From Ilex aquifolium (Eukaryota; Streptophyta; Magnoliopsida; Aquifoliales; Aquifoliaceae): 64,000 nt of DNA. The notes under the pieces are model-generated. The model searched no databases. It saw only the letters and a program-made list of their open reading frames with translations, and was not told where the DNA came from. The stretch covers positions 26,905,691-26,969,690 of the forward strand of contig OX637407.1 of the NCBI GenBank assembly GCA_951799425.1, written 5' to 3'. The number at the start of each line of letters is the position of its first letter. Position 1 is the first letter of the stretch. The position numbers and the translations under genes were made by a program. This document shows positions 43,488 to 54,789 of the stretch, piece by piece.

Positions 43488-44690
43488 GTAAATTTCACGA
43501 AATGTTAAAGCCAATTCTATTCTTTCACGAGGATCTAATTGCTTAGATTAAAACCAACTTCTACACCCCCCATCAGTTTCTAATGGCCTATTGAACTCTG
43601 ATCCTCAATTTTTCTTGCCAGTAATTCACGCAAGCCCAATTGCTTTCACGCCCAAAGGTTCTCGGCCTTCAGTTAGCCCGTTGAAACCAAGCTAGACCGG
43701 TCTTCCAGCATTTCTTCAGAATTCAACCCCCCAAAAAGCACCACTTTTATGACCTTAAACTGGTCCAAATCCTTCTTTCTTCCTCACTGAACCAAAATCC
43801 ACCGCAAAAAAATCGGTGAGTGAGGCCTAAAAAACCCAAGAACTTCGTCAAAATACAGAAACGGCCTATCCAAATACAGAAAAAACCCATGCATTTTCAG
43901 TTAACAAAAAAGGAAGAATATCTAGATCCTTCTCTTGGTCATCAATTTTTCAGTAAAAGAAGAAAATCCAGAAACGCCTATGTATTCTCAATAAACAAAG
44001 GAAACCTCAGCAACCCAAATAGAGAGAATTTTGAGAAAACCCTAACTCTACGAGTCTTATCTAAAAGCTCACTCATCTGTCAATGACAAAAACCGATCCC
44101 GATCAAATGGGTATCGATAAAAAAAAAACCAGTCTTTCAATAAACTTCAGCTGAAAAACCCCTAAAAACCTCCAAAACAATCAAATTCATCGGTAAAGAG
44201 AACAACCCAGAACATAGAACACTTAGGAATACTAAATAAAACAAAGCTTTTAATCAACCGGGCATTAAAAAGAACCACCAAACAGCAAATTAAGCCGTCC
44301 CAGATCTCAAAAACTCAGATCAGACACGAACCCAGTCGTCCAAATTTTCAATTTCAGGCAGTCAATCAAAATCAAAAACTTAACCAATCATTCCAATAAC
44401 AATAATACAATTAGATCTGCTTACGACTTCATACTTATTTTACATCGGATAAATAACGCTTTCTCTATTTAGATAAGAAGCATAGTATTAAACCAAAATA
44501 AGAAAAAGAGAAAAGAGTAATAACACAAGGGAGGGAACTTACGGGTAATTGAATAAGAAGAAAGAGAGCAGGGGGAGCTGATTGGAATTATGTTTATGCA
44601 ATAATCTCTTTCTCTCTCTATATGTATATGTTTCGAGAGTGTTATTCTCTCTCTACATATATAACAGTTTCAGTTCTTCGTGTTCTGACT
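43488..44690 (-). promoter_or_regulatory. Leader intron and promoter of the F-box/kelch gene
   Basis: On minus, a strong donor CCC|GTAAGT lies at 44543/44542. An acceptor such as AATTAG or TCTAAG near 43536-43545 would close a leader intron of about 1 kb. A TATA-like TTATATATG lies at about 44656-44664 in minus orientation, and the leader exon is CT/GA-rich. Confidence 0.55.
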
Positions 44691-44699
44691 CTGAACCGT

Positions 44700-45554
44700 C
44701 CTTTGGATTCTGTCTGCAAAGCACAGCACAGAAGGCTTTGGTTTATGAAATTGGTGACTTAAAAAATATTCAAAATCTTATAATTTTGTGTCGAATTAAC
44801 GCATCGTTTCATATTTTGATACACTTACACATATTTATGTGTATATATTAATTTCTTGTGCATATAGGGGTGGTGGTGGGTGGGTTATAGGTGTCCCAAG
44901 AGCTAGTAATTGAACCGACTTTATCAAATTTTATTATGTTCCATTTGGATTTGGTTGTGTTGGATTTGGTTGTGATTGTCTGAGCTAGAGTTCGAATTTA
45001 GGTTGACATGTGAGTTTAGATTCTTTCAAAAAATAAATTTAGTAAAAATTTGTGATAACTTCTGAAAATTGAGTTTATTTTTATATTGAATTTTTTAAAA
45101 AAAAAATTGAATTCTAAAACTTAAATTTCTCATAAGTCTAATTAGAGAAAATTGTTTCAAAAAACTTTATTCCTTTATATATTAATTTATAACTTATTTC
45201 TCAATCTATCTACTTTTTATAAATAAAAAAAAGTGATTTGAATGCACGCTCTTTCTGTTCAAAGAATAAAAGCTCACACTTTTCACTTTAGAAGCACATG
45301 GTGAAAACATTCTCCAAGGTTTTCTACTTAAAACGTGTTTTTGCAAACTTGCTTTTTATTACATTAAAAGCGTGAGTTTTAATCACACTCTTATGGAATA
45401 TGTGGTACAATGCTACGGTTAAAAACGTAAAAATAATGTGCTCTGGTTGGATTGTTCAAGTCAATGAAGATGAAAAACCAAGCGAAAATTGTCAAAAGAA
45501 AGAGACGTATTCCTATTTTCTTGTCCGCTTCCCTCCATCTTTTGTTTTTTTTGG
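44700..45554. other. Intergenic, AT-rich, nothing recognised
   Basis: Upstream of the F-box gene; no gene or bounded element. Confidence 0.5.
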
Positions 45555-45563
45555 GAAATATAT

Positions 45564-46076
45564 GAGTAAATTATATTTTACGTCTCTGAACTATTATCTT
45601 TATTTTATTTTGTACATTCAATTATAAAATTTCTTAAATTATACCCAAAAGTATCAATTTTATTTCATATTACTATAATAGATAACGGTAAACTTGAAAA
45701 TCTGTCAAAGGAGGAAAACCCCAAAGAACTTCCCACCAAGTGCTTAGAACCACTTTATTTTACCTCTTTAACAACCAAGTGGTTGCTGAGAAGAAAAAGA
45801 AAATCGGACACAAAAGAAGAAAATTGAGAGATTAACAAGGGTAAAGTCATGAATGAATATTTTTCTTGATTTTTGACCTCCACATGTGTAATAGGGAGTA
45901 GTTTATTGATAGACCACTCACATACACATTTACCGTAAAAAAATTGACAGACGTTATCAATTGGACTGATATGAAATAAAATTGATACTTTAAGTTACAA
46001 TGTAAAAAAAATTTATAATTAAGAGTATAAAATGAAACAAAATTAATAATTCAAGAGAGTAAACTATAATTTAGCC
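45564..46076. mobile_element. 513-bp long-TIR MITE, Mutator-like
   Basis: Ends GAGTAAATTATATTTTAC and, inverted, GGCTAAATTATAGTTTAC continue as inverted repeats for about 150 bp, sharing AGTATCAATTTTATTTCATA. Flanks GAAATATAT (45555-45563) and AAAATATAT (46077-46085) match 8 of 9. Confidence 0.8.
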
Positions 46077-46281
46077 AAAATATATCTGACACAAATAGTC
46101 TCTCTCATTATATTTCATACCTTGAAAGTCTATCTCTCCCTCCACATACATCGAAAGTTTCCATTTGTACACCCTCTCATAGCACCTTCATCTAGATTGT
46201 CAATGAATCATGTGGGATAGTGTTGGATGTGGCTATTTCATGTCTATTTCGTGTCGCAGTTGCAACATGTGGCTTACTTTT

Positions 46282-46511
46282 TTTTTTTATGTTTAAAAAA
46301 GGGGTGGGGATAAAAGAGAGTACTCAGAGACCACCCTGATAGACCTTCATTACTGGGATCATGAGACCCTTGATCACGTATGTTACTCCTCTCGGGAACG
46401 AACATAACTAGACTAGCATAACGGTCAACTACCGATTTTAATGTGGACTCGAAAACTCGAACCTCTAACTTTAAAGTGAGAAGTTCGGCACTACCCCACT
46501 CTCGGTGGTGT
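46282..46511 (-). mobile_element. tRNA-derived SINE
   Basis: On minus, GAGAGTGGGGTAGTGCCGAA and GAGGTTCGAGTTTTC give A- and B-box-like blocks, and the 3' end has a long A run (T run at 46279-46288 on plus). Flanks GTGGCTTACTTTT (46269-46281) and GTCGCTTACCTTT (46512-46524) match 11 of 13, a normal SINE target duplication. Confidence 0.7.
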
Positions 46512-46529
46512 GTCGCTTACCTTTATATA

Positions 46530-47605
46530 ATTAAGAAAGGGAACAAGCAATTCGTGAACTTTGCCTAATCAAAGCAACCGACTTTGATCTTAAAACCCCC
46601 AATAAAAGTCATTTAAACAACCAAATTCATGACAATGACACTGCCCATTAAGACACTTTGGAAAGATATGTCATTATAGTGATTAAAGCATCACCTTCAA
46701 TTGTTAAACTTTCTTTTCACGTCTCTCTAATTCATTGGCTCTCACCTCAAAAAAAGCCATATCTCACGCCTTTTTCTTCTTGCTATCACTATTATGACTT
46801 GGATCATTGCCTATTCTATTACTTCTATGACCTATCAAGGTTTGTTTAAGAATTTAGGATAAAGGAGATGATTGAGTCGTATCCTTTAATTTTGAGTCGT
46901 ATCATTTCAACAAGTAATCATAGCGAAAAAATATATATAGATGGGAAGTTACTTTTCCACCTCTAAAAAAAAGCCAGATTAGACACATTTTTTCTTCCCT
47001 TAGGAGTTTATGCATATGGATCCTAATAATTAAATTAGCTAACAATCACAATCTAAAGCTTAAACATAATTGGTTTTTGGCTTATACCCTAACAACACTT
47101 GCCCTTTTGATTATTATTTGGTACACAAAAGTAATGAAGAGCCATGCCAATTCATGGTGGTTGGAAGCCGTACTATGCATCCATTTGTTGTAATGACCAT
47201 CTCCAATGGTGACCCATACCCCTACTTAAATTTGATTAAAAAAGAGAGTAAAAAGTATGATTTGGTATGAGTCTCTGTAATGGATAAATCCATTTTTAGG
47301 GAAGTGAAGAATGTTGCCGAGACAAGAGTAGTGGCTGGAGGAGAAGAGAATTATGATCATTGAAAAAAAGGATATGAAATTTGAGTTTCATTTGATTTGA
47401 TATAAATATGAATATCGGTCTAACATTAGAAAAAGATTTTTGCCCACAAAAAGGTCAAGGTTGGAGTTGCTTTTAACACATTTGTCATTTTACTTTATAC
47501 TACAACATAAAGCCTTTGTTAGCATCCTAAAAACCACGAAATGCGAGGGGTTTTTTTTTTTTTTTGGGTCATGGAAATACAAGGGGTTTGATGAGAGTAA
47601 TTTCT
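46530..47605. other. Intergenic, nothing recognised
   Basis: AT-rich, with a T run at 47551-47565. No gene or element. Confidence 0.5.
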
Positions 47606-47619
47606 TATAAAAAAGAAAA

Positions 47620-47991
47620 GGTTTTTGCACTTTGTACTCTGAAATATGTCTTAATTCTCATTTTGCACATTGAAAGATTATTTTTTCCACATTGCACCTT
47701 AAATGTTATAAATTGGTTTCAATGTAACCCTATGACTAACATTTGTTTCAGATTCCGTTCAAAATTAGTGCACATGTCACCCAATAATATAAATGGTGAG
47801 TTTATATTTTTGCCCAAGAGTAATACATGCCGGGTATGTGTATCAAATTATAATAGAATCTGAGATGAATGTTATTCCGAGGGCCACATTGGACCAATTT
47901 ATAACATTTAGGGTACAATGTGAAAAAAATAATCTTTTAGAGTACAAAATGGGAGTCGAGACATGTTTCGAGATGCAAAATACGAAAGCCC
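47620..47991. mobile_element. 372-bp long-TIR MITE, Mutator-like, exact target duplication
   Basis: The two halves are inverted copies over about 160 bp, sharing GATTATTTTTTCCACATTG or near-identical text and TAAATGTTATAAATTGG. The flanks are AAAAAGAAAA on both sides (47610-47619 and 47992-48001). Frames over it are not genes. Related copies lie at 60118-60400 and 60485-60779. Confidence 0.75.
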
Positions 47992-48004
47992 AAAAAGAAA
48001 AAAA

Positions 48005-50820
48005 AAATCAATAAACACAATCAATCAATCAAGAAAGATTAATTTGTTCAATCCGTATTCATCCATCCGACTATTTTTAATCATTTATCACCTAAACTCC
48101 GTATTTCTCGGACCTTTAAGCTTTGAAGTATGAGGTGCAAGATGATCATCACCTGTGATCGAGAAAGAGAGGGCTACTAAGGTGGAGGTGATCGGCACGC
48201 TCCTTGGAGACCATGTTCAATGGCAGCTCTCCCATCCATCTCAACTTGAACATTCCTCATGTGGAGGTAAGGGTTCAGGTTAGTTGGGCAGGTTAAGTAG
48301 TTAAAATGAGCTCAAATCGAATTGTAAAACACTCTCAACTCCTCGCTAACTACCCGTTATTTGTTTCCTTAATTTCTTGTTGAGCATGGACAGATACTCG
48401 ATTGCAACATTGACGATACGCACTTGTAAAAATGGCAAACTTTTCAGATATGTGAACCGAAATCTTTTGGTAAAGTGGAATTTGTGTCGTGTCAAGCAAT
48501 TAGAAAATATGACCTTATATATTTGCTTGTATAAGTCCTTATTTAAGTATAGCATGTGTGATATATGACTCAGTGTGGGAGGGAGGCCCCAAATTTTTAC
48601 TTTTTCTAGCTAATATCTCTCCTCATGTATTATTTATTTAATCCTTCCAAAGGAAAATTAGAAGCTCCATCTGATATGAAAAAAAAAAAAACCACAAAAG
48701 CTTCAAATGTAACAATCGATCGATAGAATTACAAACACATAGTGCTGGTACTGGGTCAACATATTAAGCGCATCTCTATCATCGTTCTCAAAGCTAAAAG
48801 TGTTACACTTTTGTATTGTCATTGTCAAGGGTTAGGGTAGGCGTCTTTTTGGATGCTTTAGCTCTTAATAAAATTTAGGAAAAATCATCTTAATCACGCC
48901 TATCACAGCCCTGCCTTCTAAAAGAATTTAGAGAGCCCCAGAGTGGGCTGGGTGTCATAGAACTCTAAGTCAACATTCTAGAGAACACTAGAGAAATAAA
49001 GAGAAGACTGGAGACATTTTGAGTATTGTTGTACTTATAAATATCTTAGATATTTGTATGGAATAGCCTAGATGATTATCACTTGGTAAGATCTTAGTCA
49101 TTCAATGTAAGGCGAAATGCTTATAAATAGAGGTGATCGAGGTATATCCAATAGACTCACCCTACTAGAGCCAATCTATCCTATTGGATGGTTTGTTGTT
49201 TAGGCTAAAAAGACTTTTTTTTTCCAATTAAACTCATTCCTTGACCACACTAATGTCTTAGCTGGCCCAAACCATGAATAACTATATTAACCCAAACATA
49301 CTACTTCCTCTTCTTCACTCTTTTCTTCCTTTTCATAAATACTCTTGACACCACTGTCTTCTGCCGAATAACTCCAAGCCACAATTTGGGTTCTTTAAAC
49401 CAAATGCATATACATGCAAGACAACACATATATGAACAACACATCATACACTCAACAACACATATCACTCGCACATAATGGGAAGAATGAGAATATACAG
49501 AGAACAATCCTAATGTTTTCATCAATTGAAATTAAGTACATTTCACAAAAAAGGGAAAAGAAGTTATAAGTAATGTTCAAATTCAAATTAAAAAAAAAAA
49601 AAAAACTGAAGTCATAAGTGGGATTTGTGGGAATTTGGTTAACCACCAACACAATCTCTCTTTCGTTTTCCTTAACTCCAGCATCCACCTCCTCAATTTT
49701 CTGCATTAGCTTTTTCACCCCTCACATACCTGCAACATATCCACAGTTGACTGACCAAACCTCTCCAATGGTTTAACTGATCTTTAAGATTAGCTAAACC
49801 ATTGCACAAAGTGGAGTAGTAAATGACCCTTGTCACAACAAAGAAAAGTCCACGACACTTTAAGATCATCTCTTCAATATCCTTCTATCTCCTTCACTTT
49901 TTTCTTCATTGTGTCATGTTCACCTTCCAACCCTTAGTCAAATGGGTTAGTTGATTTAACTATCTTTAACATCAGCTAAATCATTTATGATTCCAATTTT
50001 TTTTTTCTATCTCCCGATATATTAACCTTTTTTTTTAGGAGTCTCAAAACTTTCTCTTGCAATGTCTTGGGACCTTTTTTTCCCAGCTAACTACCGAAAT
50101 TTTTAAGGTAGTACATACCCATAAAACTATACGCAATAACTTATAACTAGTTTCCAGTGTTGCCCAAAATTTCGAGTAGCACACGACTTCATTCCCGACT
50201 TTTTGATTCCTCTCATCACTCATTTCTTCTTTTCTTTGGATTTGGATTACTTGGCAGTAACCCTTTTAATGATCATTTGAAAAAAACTAGACGTTGTTCT
50301 GAAAAAAAAAAAACATTAACTTGAAAACAAGGAATTATATTTGATGTTTCTTTCATTTTGTTACTTTGGTTTATGTTAAATGTGACTACATTATGAAACG
50401 GACCATTTGAAACTATTTAACAGATTTGTCAATAGAACGAAACTTACATCCGCTCTTTTATAGTATAGAAAATTGTTAACAACGTTATTATTTTTTCAAT
50501 CTTAATTAAACATGCATAAATAATATAACAATCGATGTACTATAGATCGTGCAGAATTTTATAGAATTTTACAAAATTTTGCAAAAACACTACAAATATG
50601 CAAAATTTTGTATAACTTGTAAACTTTTACAAAATATGTAGCAATCTATTAGAATAAGATTTATACCCAACTAAATATTTAATTGAATCAAAAATTATAA
50701 GGTCAAAATCGAAAAAATAAAAATAAATTTTTTTAAAAAAATTATAATATTATTTTGGTCTCATTTTGTTAACCTAATTTAGTGACATAATCTAGTACTA
50801 TTCTTTGGTCGATAACGGTT
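48005..50820. other. Gene-poor stretch with possible LTR-like segment
   Basis: At 48950-49250 a segment has a promoter-like TATAAATAGAGGTGATCG (about 49117-49134). It resembles a solo LTR or decayed promoter (fossil, low confidence). A GC-richer piece at 48130-48290 was not identified. No gene. Confidence 0.4.
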
Positions 50821-50824
50821 CCAA

Positions 50825-50919
50825 CCACACAATTTAGATTGTCATGATCCAGTACTGATGGTGCTTTTCTAAACCACACAATTTAGATTGTCATGATCCA
50901 ATATTAGTGGTGTTTTTCT
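50825..50919 (+). repeat. 49-bp tandem duplication
   Basis: CCACACAATTTAGATTGTCA starts at 50825 and again at 50874. The copies differ in a few bases. Confidence 0.85.
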
Positions 50920-50924
50920 ATGTA

Positions 50925-51595
50925 TATACTTCGAGAAGTGGCCATCAATGGGATAACACTCCAATTTTATCAACCCCTAGTGGATAAGCTTACTTTTGAT
51001 GTCCTCCTTAATTTCAATTATTTTGAGAGGGTGATTTTCGTCTTCGGTAACTCTACAAACATATTTGATAAAAACATCGTTGAAATTTTGCTTTTAGACT
51101 TCCCTTTTGATGCATTTAGGTGTATATATTTTTATTTTTAAAGTGTTTTTGGATATAAATACAATATGTAATCCAAGTGTTTGACTATGTGTATCTTTTT
51201 GTGTTTGTGATGATGCGTTTATGAGGATATTTGAGAGTATTTATAGGTAGGAGGTGTTAAAAAAGTATAGTATGTTAGGCATTCGGTTGCCCCGCTTCCA
51301 TCATTCTTGTTTCATGCCTATCAAACATAACAGTAATGCTACGTTGACCAAATTTTAAGACCAAATTAAGAGCCCAAATGTATGTCTTACATTTCCAATA
51401 CTCATGAAAATTAGTAATTTCAATCCCTCTCATGTTTGTTAGTTCAATAGGTACTATAGTGAGTCCCATAAACAACCATTTATTTTATCACATCTTGTAT
51501 AACAAATATACAATTTTATCTTTAACATCATCTATTCAATTTCTCTATTCCAGATGTATGTACAAAAAAAATTTGTAAAAAAAAAAATTAAAAAA
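50925..51595. other. Intergenic, AT-rich
   Basis: Possible MITE-like start AGTAATGCTACGTTGACC at about 51331, without a resolved partner. A 73-codon frame at 50920-51141 has no recognisable domain. Confidence 0.4.
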
Positions 51596-51600
51596 AAAAA

Positions 51601-51870
51601 CCGGTGACACCATACACTTAAACATAATATAAGGAAAAAATTCAAAATAATTTTTTTTTAAAAAAACAAAAAAAAAAACAGGTGACACTGTACTCTTAAA
51701 CATAATACAAGGAAAAAATCCAAAATTAGAAATTTTTTAAAACAAATTAATAAAATTTAAAAAAAAAAAAAAAACAACCAGTGACACTGTACACTTAAAC
51801 ATAATACAAGGAAAAAATTCAAAATCAATTTTTTTTAAAAAAAAATTAATAAAATTAAAAAACAAAAAAC
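51601..51870 (+). repeat. Three-copy tandem repeat with A-rich spacers
   Basis: Core GGTGACACTGTACACTTAAA plus CATAATACAAGGAAAAAATT occurs at about 51603, 51680 and 51780 (spacing 77 and 100 bp), separated by A/T-rich segments of variable length. Confidence 0.85.
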
Positions 51871-51899
51871 CGCTGATGACCAAAATCTCATACTAACAT

Positions 51900-52675
51900 T
51901 AAAGGCTGGAGGACAATTCAGTCATTTATCTATGTAATAGACTAATACTATTGATGGCCAAAACCCAAAAAATAATACTATCTCCTAAGTGGTATTATAT
52001 AAGCTCATAGCAAACAAACAAGGTGTTATTAGGCCTCACATACTATTTTTCCTAACCTCACCTCCTTATACCATTATTATCCTTCAAACAAACATGCCCC
52101 AAAAGGACAGTCACATGAGAATGCAAGAAACCCTACACTTTAATGCATTGTTTTTGAAAATCACAAAAAAAAAAAAAAATCTACTGAACATAAACCCTCT
52201 GTAGGTGCTCTCTTCTCAATCCGAACTCAGACGTTATACGCATACCTCTCTCTTAAGTTTGTGGAGGATTTCACGTAAAAAAGTGCAGCTTATACTAATG
52301 TAAAACTGCATGAAATTAACCATCCATATATGAGATTTCGCATGGAGAAGGAAGCATATGGCACGAAAAGAAAATCCGATTTCATATTTCATATTTCATA
52401 TTTACTCACTCTTTTTTATTCTATAATCAAGTTTATAGCAAAAAAAAAAAAAAGATATCTGATTCTATCTGAATCAGACGAGTCACCTCTAGCATTTCTA
52501 TTTCGCGATTCAAATTCAGAGCGCGAATCTATCCTAAGAATCTGAAGATGAGATTGTTTTAGTATTTGTTGACACTAGTATCAATCCAATTTCGAAAAAG
52601 TTTTCATGTCAATGCACATCATCTTACACAGTTGATGTCCTTGACTTATTTGTGCTTTCAATGTTTCACAGACCA
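51900..52675. other. Intergenic, nothing recognised
   Basis: AT-rich DNA with short unassigned open frames only. Confidence 0.45.
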
Positions 52676-52679
52676 CCAT

Positions 52680-52780
52680 AATTTTGTTGGTGCAGTGATT
52701 AAATGATAATAGATCAACATGAAATATTATTCACGGACGATATCTATTCAAATCCTATTTTCTGACCCAAAAACAAAAGG
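52680..52780 (+). repeat. SINE-like fragment
   Basis: TTGGTGCAGTGATTAAA (A-box-like, about 52686) and TATTCAAATCC (B-box-like, 52745-52755), then CTGACCCAAAAACAAAAG. Confidence 0.45.
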
Positions 52781-52802
52781 GAAAAATATGTAAGTGGGTT
52801 TT

Positions 52803-52812
<10 letters not shown>

Positions 52813-52833
<21 letters not shown>

Positions 52834-52834
52834 G
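52813..52834 (+). repeat. Homopolymer of 22 G
   Basis: A run of T (52799-52812) is followed by 22 consecutive G. Length may be affected by sequencing. Confidence 0.85.
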
Positions 52835-52839
52835 AGGAG

Positions 52840-54250
52840 AATGAAACCCAATCATTCATACCTACAATTTTCTTGAGATAGAAATAAGGACAATAAAGTA
52901 CATAAGACTTCTGTCAATGTAAACTTTCAAGAGTTTAAATGTGCTGCAACTTTATCCCGTGTTGTAACGAATGAGTGACAGATTAAACATTTACAAGATC
53001 ATTTACATGAATGCCATTATTGAAAAAAAATCATGAGAATACTCTCTTTTGTAGAGGACACATCCAAAAAATAAACAAATGAAGGTTCCTCATGGTAGCT
53101 TAGCTTCAACAGGCATTGCTGACAAGGAAGCCAACCCAAGCCAAGGTTCCTTTGTCTGGTGGTTATTAATATCAAATCCCATGCATATTCTCACATTAGC
53201 TTGCATTACACACAGTGATTGTACACACAAACATGTATTATTTTTTAAGAAAAACCCACATGTGTATTATGAAGAAAATGATAATAGATCTAGCCAGCCA
53301 GTTTTCGATATCATCCAGGTTTAGTTGCTAATATTCCATTTGTAAGAAGGACACTATTAAATGGATGAGTGACGTTATTGGAACTTAAAAATTGATCTAA
53401 TTTGCTGATTGAAGAAAGAATATTGAAGTTTCATGAAGTAAGGATCTCTTTCTTTCCACTCTTACTCAAATAGGGGGTGGGCCGGGCTCGGGTCATGCGA
53501 TGGATGCAAGTTGGACTTCGAAGAAAAAAAATCCAATCTTAGAAGAAGAAAAAATCAACGTAGCGGGTGAATAGGAAACTCCTTAGAACCTTAACGAGAA
53601 AGTGGGAGTTTTGAAGAACTCGCTCCCTAGTCACGCTCCGGTCTCAACATGCTAGGCAGAGGAAGTATCCGATTTCCAACATCCCCTAATTCTATGTCAT
53701 AATTTGGTGCAATAATGCTGCTGCGATTATAATTAAGACTCTATCAATTAACACGTTATTAGGTCAACAAATTATGTTAATTTTTCAAATCCTAATAGCA
53801 TTACTATATGATAGGGTTTCACAACATTTCTTGTTCTGAAGTTCGAGTATCATATGAAACGTGATGAGCATCTTGAGTTTAGGTCGTAATTACGAGATCA
53901 GAAACTACGTGATTGAGATGCCTTTCGGCCATAAAAAAAAAAAGTTTATTTTGGATAGCATCTGCCAATTAGTTGGCAGAGATATTATACTATAATGTGA
54001 AAGATTTTCAAATACCATGCGCTGGTAGAGCCTCAACTTGTTTCCGCATGCATGTACTTGGTGAACCATTTCTTTCTTTAAAGGATTGTTTCATTTCATA
54101 TGCTATTTGGTCAACTTTCCGTACTTATATTGCCAGTGAATTTTGTTAATCTAAAGGGTATCTAATCAACTTGATCAAGTGGCAATGAGACACATACGGA
54201 AAAAAAAAAAGTGAGTTCACACTGTGATGCTAGCTTGTGTTGATTATTAT
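52840..54250. other. Intergenic, unassigned
   Basis: A GC-richer segment lies at about 53470-53690 (GGTGGGCCGGGCTCGGGTCA) with no recognisable frame. No gene. Confidence 0.4.
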
Positions 54251-54256
54251 TAACAC

Positions 54257-54787
54257 TCGGGGTGACAATTTTTAACATGATACGTAAACACGACTCGAAA
54301 CTGATCTGAAATTAGTAGGTTTGAGTTGATTATTTTCGACACGAGCCCGTAAATGACGCGATCTGTTAACATAAATAATAAATAGGTCGGGTTAATATCA
54401 AACATAAATTGACACGATTAACACGTTTAACTAATATTATATATATAATATACCAATTTTTTGTTATTTTTTATCAAGCATTGTATAAAAAGAGGATTTT
54501 TTTTCTTCATATTTTTATTATTATATTTATTAAGTTAAGTTTTAGATTATAAAAAAGTATGAGTGTGAGTTCAATTTAGAGATAATATAGTATTAGACTT
54601 AAATCTTAGTGTTAAAATTTTAATTCACGGGCTATATGAGTTAACACGAACACGATACGAAAATAAACAGGTCGAGTCGACACGACACGATTAATTAAAT
54701 TAATTGAATTTTGATTAACTAGTACTCGACGCGAATCTATAAATGACACGATAGAACACGATCGACTCGACAGAGTTGCCACCCCTA
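54257..54787. mobile_element. 531-bp hAT-like element (ACACGA family), copy 2
   Basis: Ends TCGGGGTGACAATTT and, inverted, TAGGGGTGGCAACTC. The interior is rich in ACACGA/CGACACG motifs and matches 24462-24848 in order. Target duplications were not found. Confidence 0.65.
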
Positions 54788-54789
54788 AG

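Noticed and set aside
48950-49260. Complete LTR retrotransposon
   Set aside because: Only an LTR-like, TATA-containing segment is visible; no primer site, coding domain or partner LTR was found.
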